From contig JAFXQT010000051.1 of assembly GCA_017526905.1 (NCBI GenBank), positions 1 to 42,806 of the forward strand: DNA of 42,806 nt, written 5' to 3'. Under the pieces are notes generated by a model that did not search any database, was not told the DNA's origin, and saw only the letters and a list, made by a program, of their open reading frames with translations. Shown here piece after piece: positions 42,454 to 42,806 of the stretch (its first letter is position 1; each line of letters starts with the position of its first letter). This stretch comes from Bacteroidaceae bacterium (GTDB taxonomy: Bacteria > Bacteroidota > Bacteroidia > Bacteroidales > Bacteroidaceae). The translations under genes and the position numbers were made by a program.

Positions 42454-42604
42454 TGGACGGATGGACAGTTGGACAGTTTTTTGAGCGAATCGAAGTTTTT
42501 TGTTTAGGAGAGTATAGTATATAATATATATATTATATACTATACTCTCCTAAGTCGTGATAGGCACTGCCCTAATATTTTCTGTCCATCTGTCCATCTG
42601 TCCA
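42454..42604. repeat. 151-bp nested palindrome
   Basis: The core (42504-42553) is a 50-bp perfect palindrome with no loop: TTAGGAG at one end, CTCCTAA at the other and an alternating A/T centre. Outer 23-bp arms (42454-42476 and 42582-42604), made of TGGACAGA-type 8-bp units, are inverted copies matching at 21 of 23 positions. Both pairs share the same centre (42528.5 and 42529). The spacers between inner and outer arms (27 and 28 bases) are not complementary. It codes for nothing visible. Confidence 0.9.
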
Positions 42605-42806
42605 GGCAGGACAGGCTAAAGCCTTGCCGTGAGGCTGGAGGGGGGAGCAGGCAGTGAGGTGTGACCGGAGGGAATAACGCGGAACCTCCTTAATGTCACG
42701 ATGTCACTTGTCACGCGTCACTTTTCGAGCGGACATGCCTATGAACTTTTGACTATTTATTCAAGTTTCGCAAGTATGCTAATTCGCTGTGAACCAAAGC
42801 CCCAGA
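42605..42806. other. Gene-free right edge
   Basis: No gene is supported up to the window end. Short repeats of the unit TGTCAC(G/T) occur at about 42693-42723. No promoter with both boxes is seen. Confidence 0.5.

Overview
The window looks like a chromosomal piece of a Bacteroidales bacterium, most likely a Prevotellaceae member of moderate G+C. The reasons are the Bacteroidota promoter pattern (TTTG, about 19-20 bp, TAnnTTTG) in front of many genes, the absence of clear Shine-Dalgarno sites, a tmRNA whose tag ends in YALAA, and secreted proteins ending in a short tail of the form IYNLAGQ...KGIYI.NGKK. The genus is an inference; I could not compare with any database.

Layout. 1-4570: a left-edge fragment with a terminator, a large secreted CotH-kinase-type protein on the minus strand, a 91-bp repeat array and the tmRNA gene ssrA. 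4781-17317: a tightly packed plus-strand polysaccharide operon. It runs from an initiating phosphoglycosyl transferase through an SLBB export protein, a Wzz-like chain-length protein, a Wzy-like polymerase, a Wzx-like flippase, an FrhB-like iron-sulphur protein, a pyruvyl transferase, a GT4, a WbsX-like protein and a GT2. 17318-20110: an inverted repeat, a good promoter, and wecB-wecC, which make UDP-ManNAcA. 20107-25343: a minus-strand block that mixes envelope and housekeeping genes: rfbA, a conserved unknown, a ZapB-like coiled coil, zapA, a candidate 6S-like RNA, rny and a WbuB-like GT4. 25525-29351: a tyrosine autokinase of the Wzc type, convergent with a Wza-like lipoprotein gene and a newly noticed 43-residue membrane protein gene. 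29571-41412: three consecutive paralogous genes for secreted proteins of 1220-1268 residues built of beta-sandwich and helical modules. 41636-42058: a small HAD-fold phosphatase. 42059-42806: a gene-free, repeat-rich end with a 151-bp nested palindrome.

How the genes fit together. The main operon carries the parts of a Wzx/Wzy-type surface polysaccharide pathway: lipid-linked initiation, sugar addition, pyruvyl decoration, flipping, polymerisation, length control and export. The wecB/wecC pair and rfbA supply activated sugars. The autokinase and the second Wza-like protein could form a second exporter or complete the first, because the operon's own Wzz-like protein has no kinase domain. The three giant secreted proteins could be surface or matrix proteins that bind a glycan. 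That link rests on position and on lectin-like folds, not on any proven homology.

The most interesting items are these three giant paralogues and a GTTAA-N6-TTAAC element (one arm degenerate in one gene) at the same distance from the -7 box in all three promoters, the nested palindrome near 42.5 kb, the tmRNA-tail/terminator repeats, and the small membrane protein gene.
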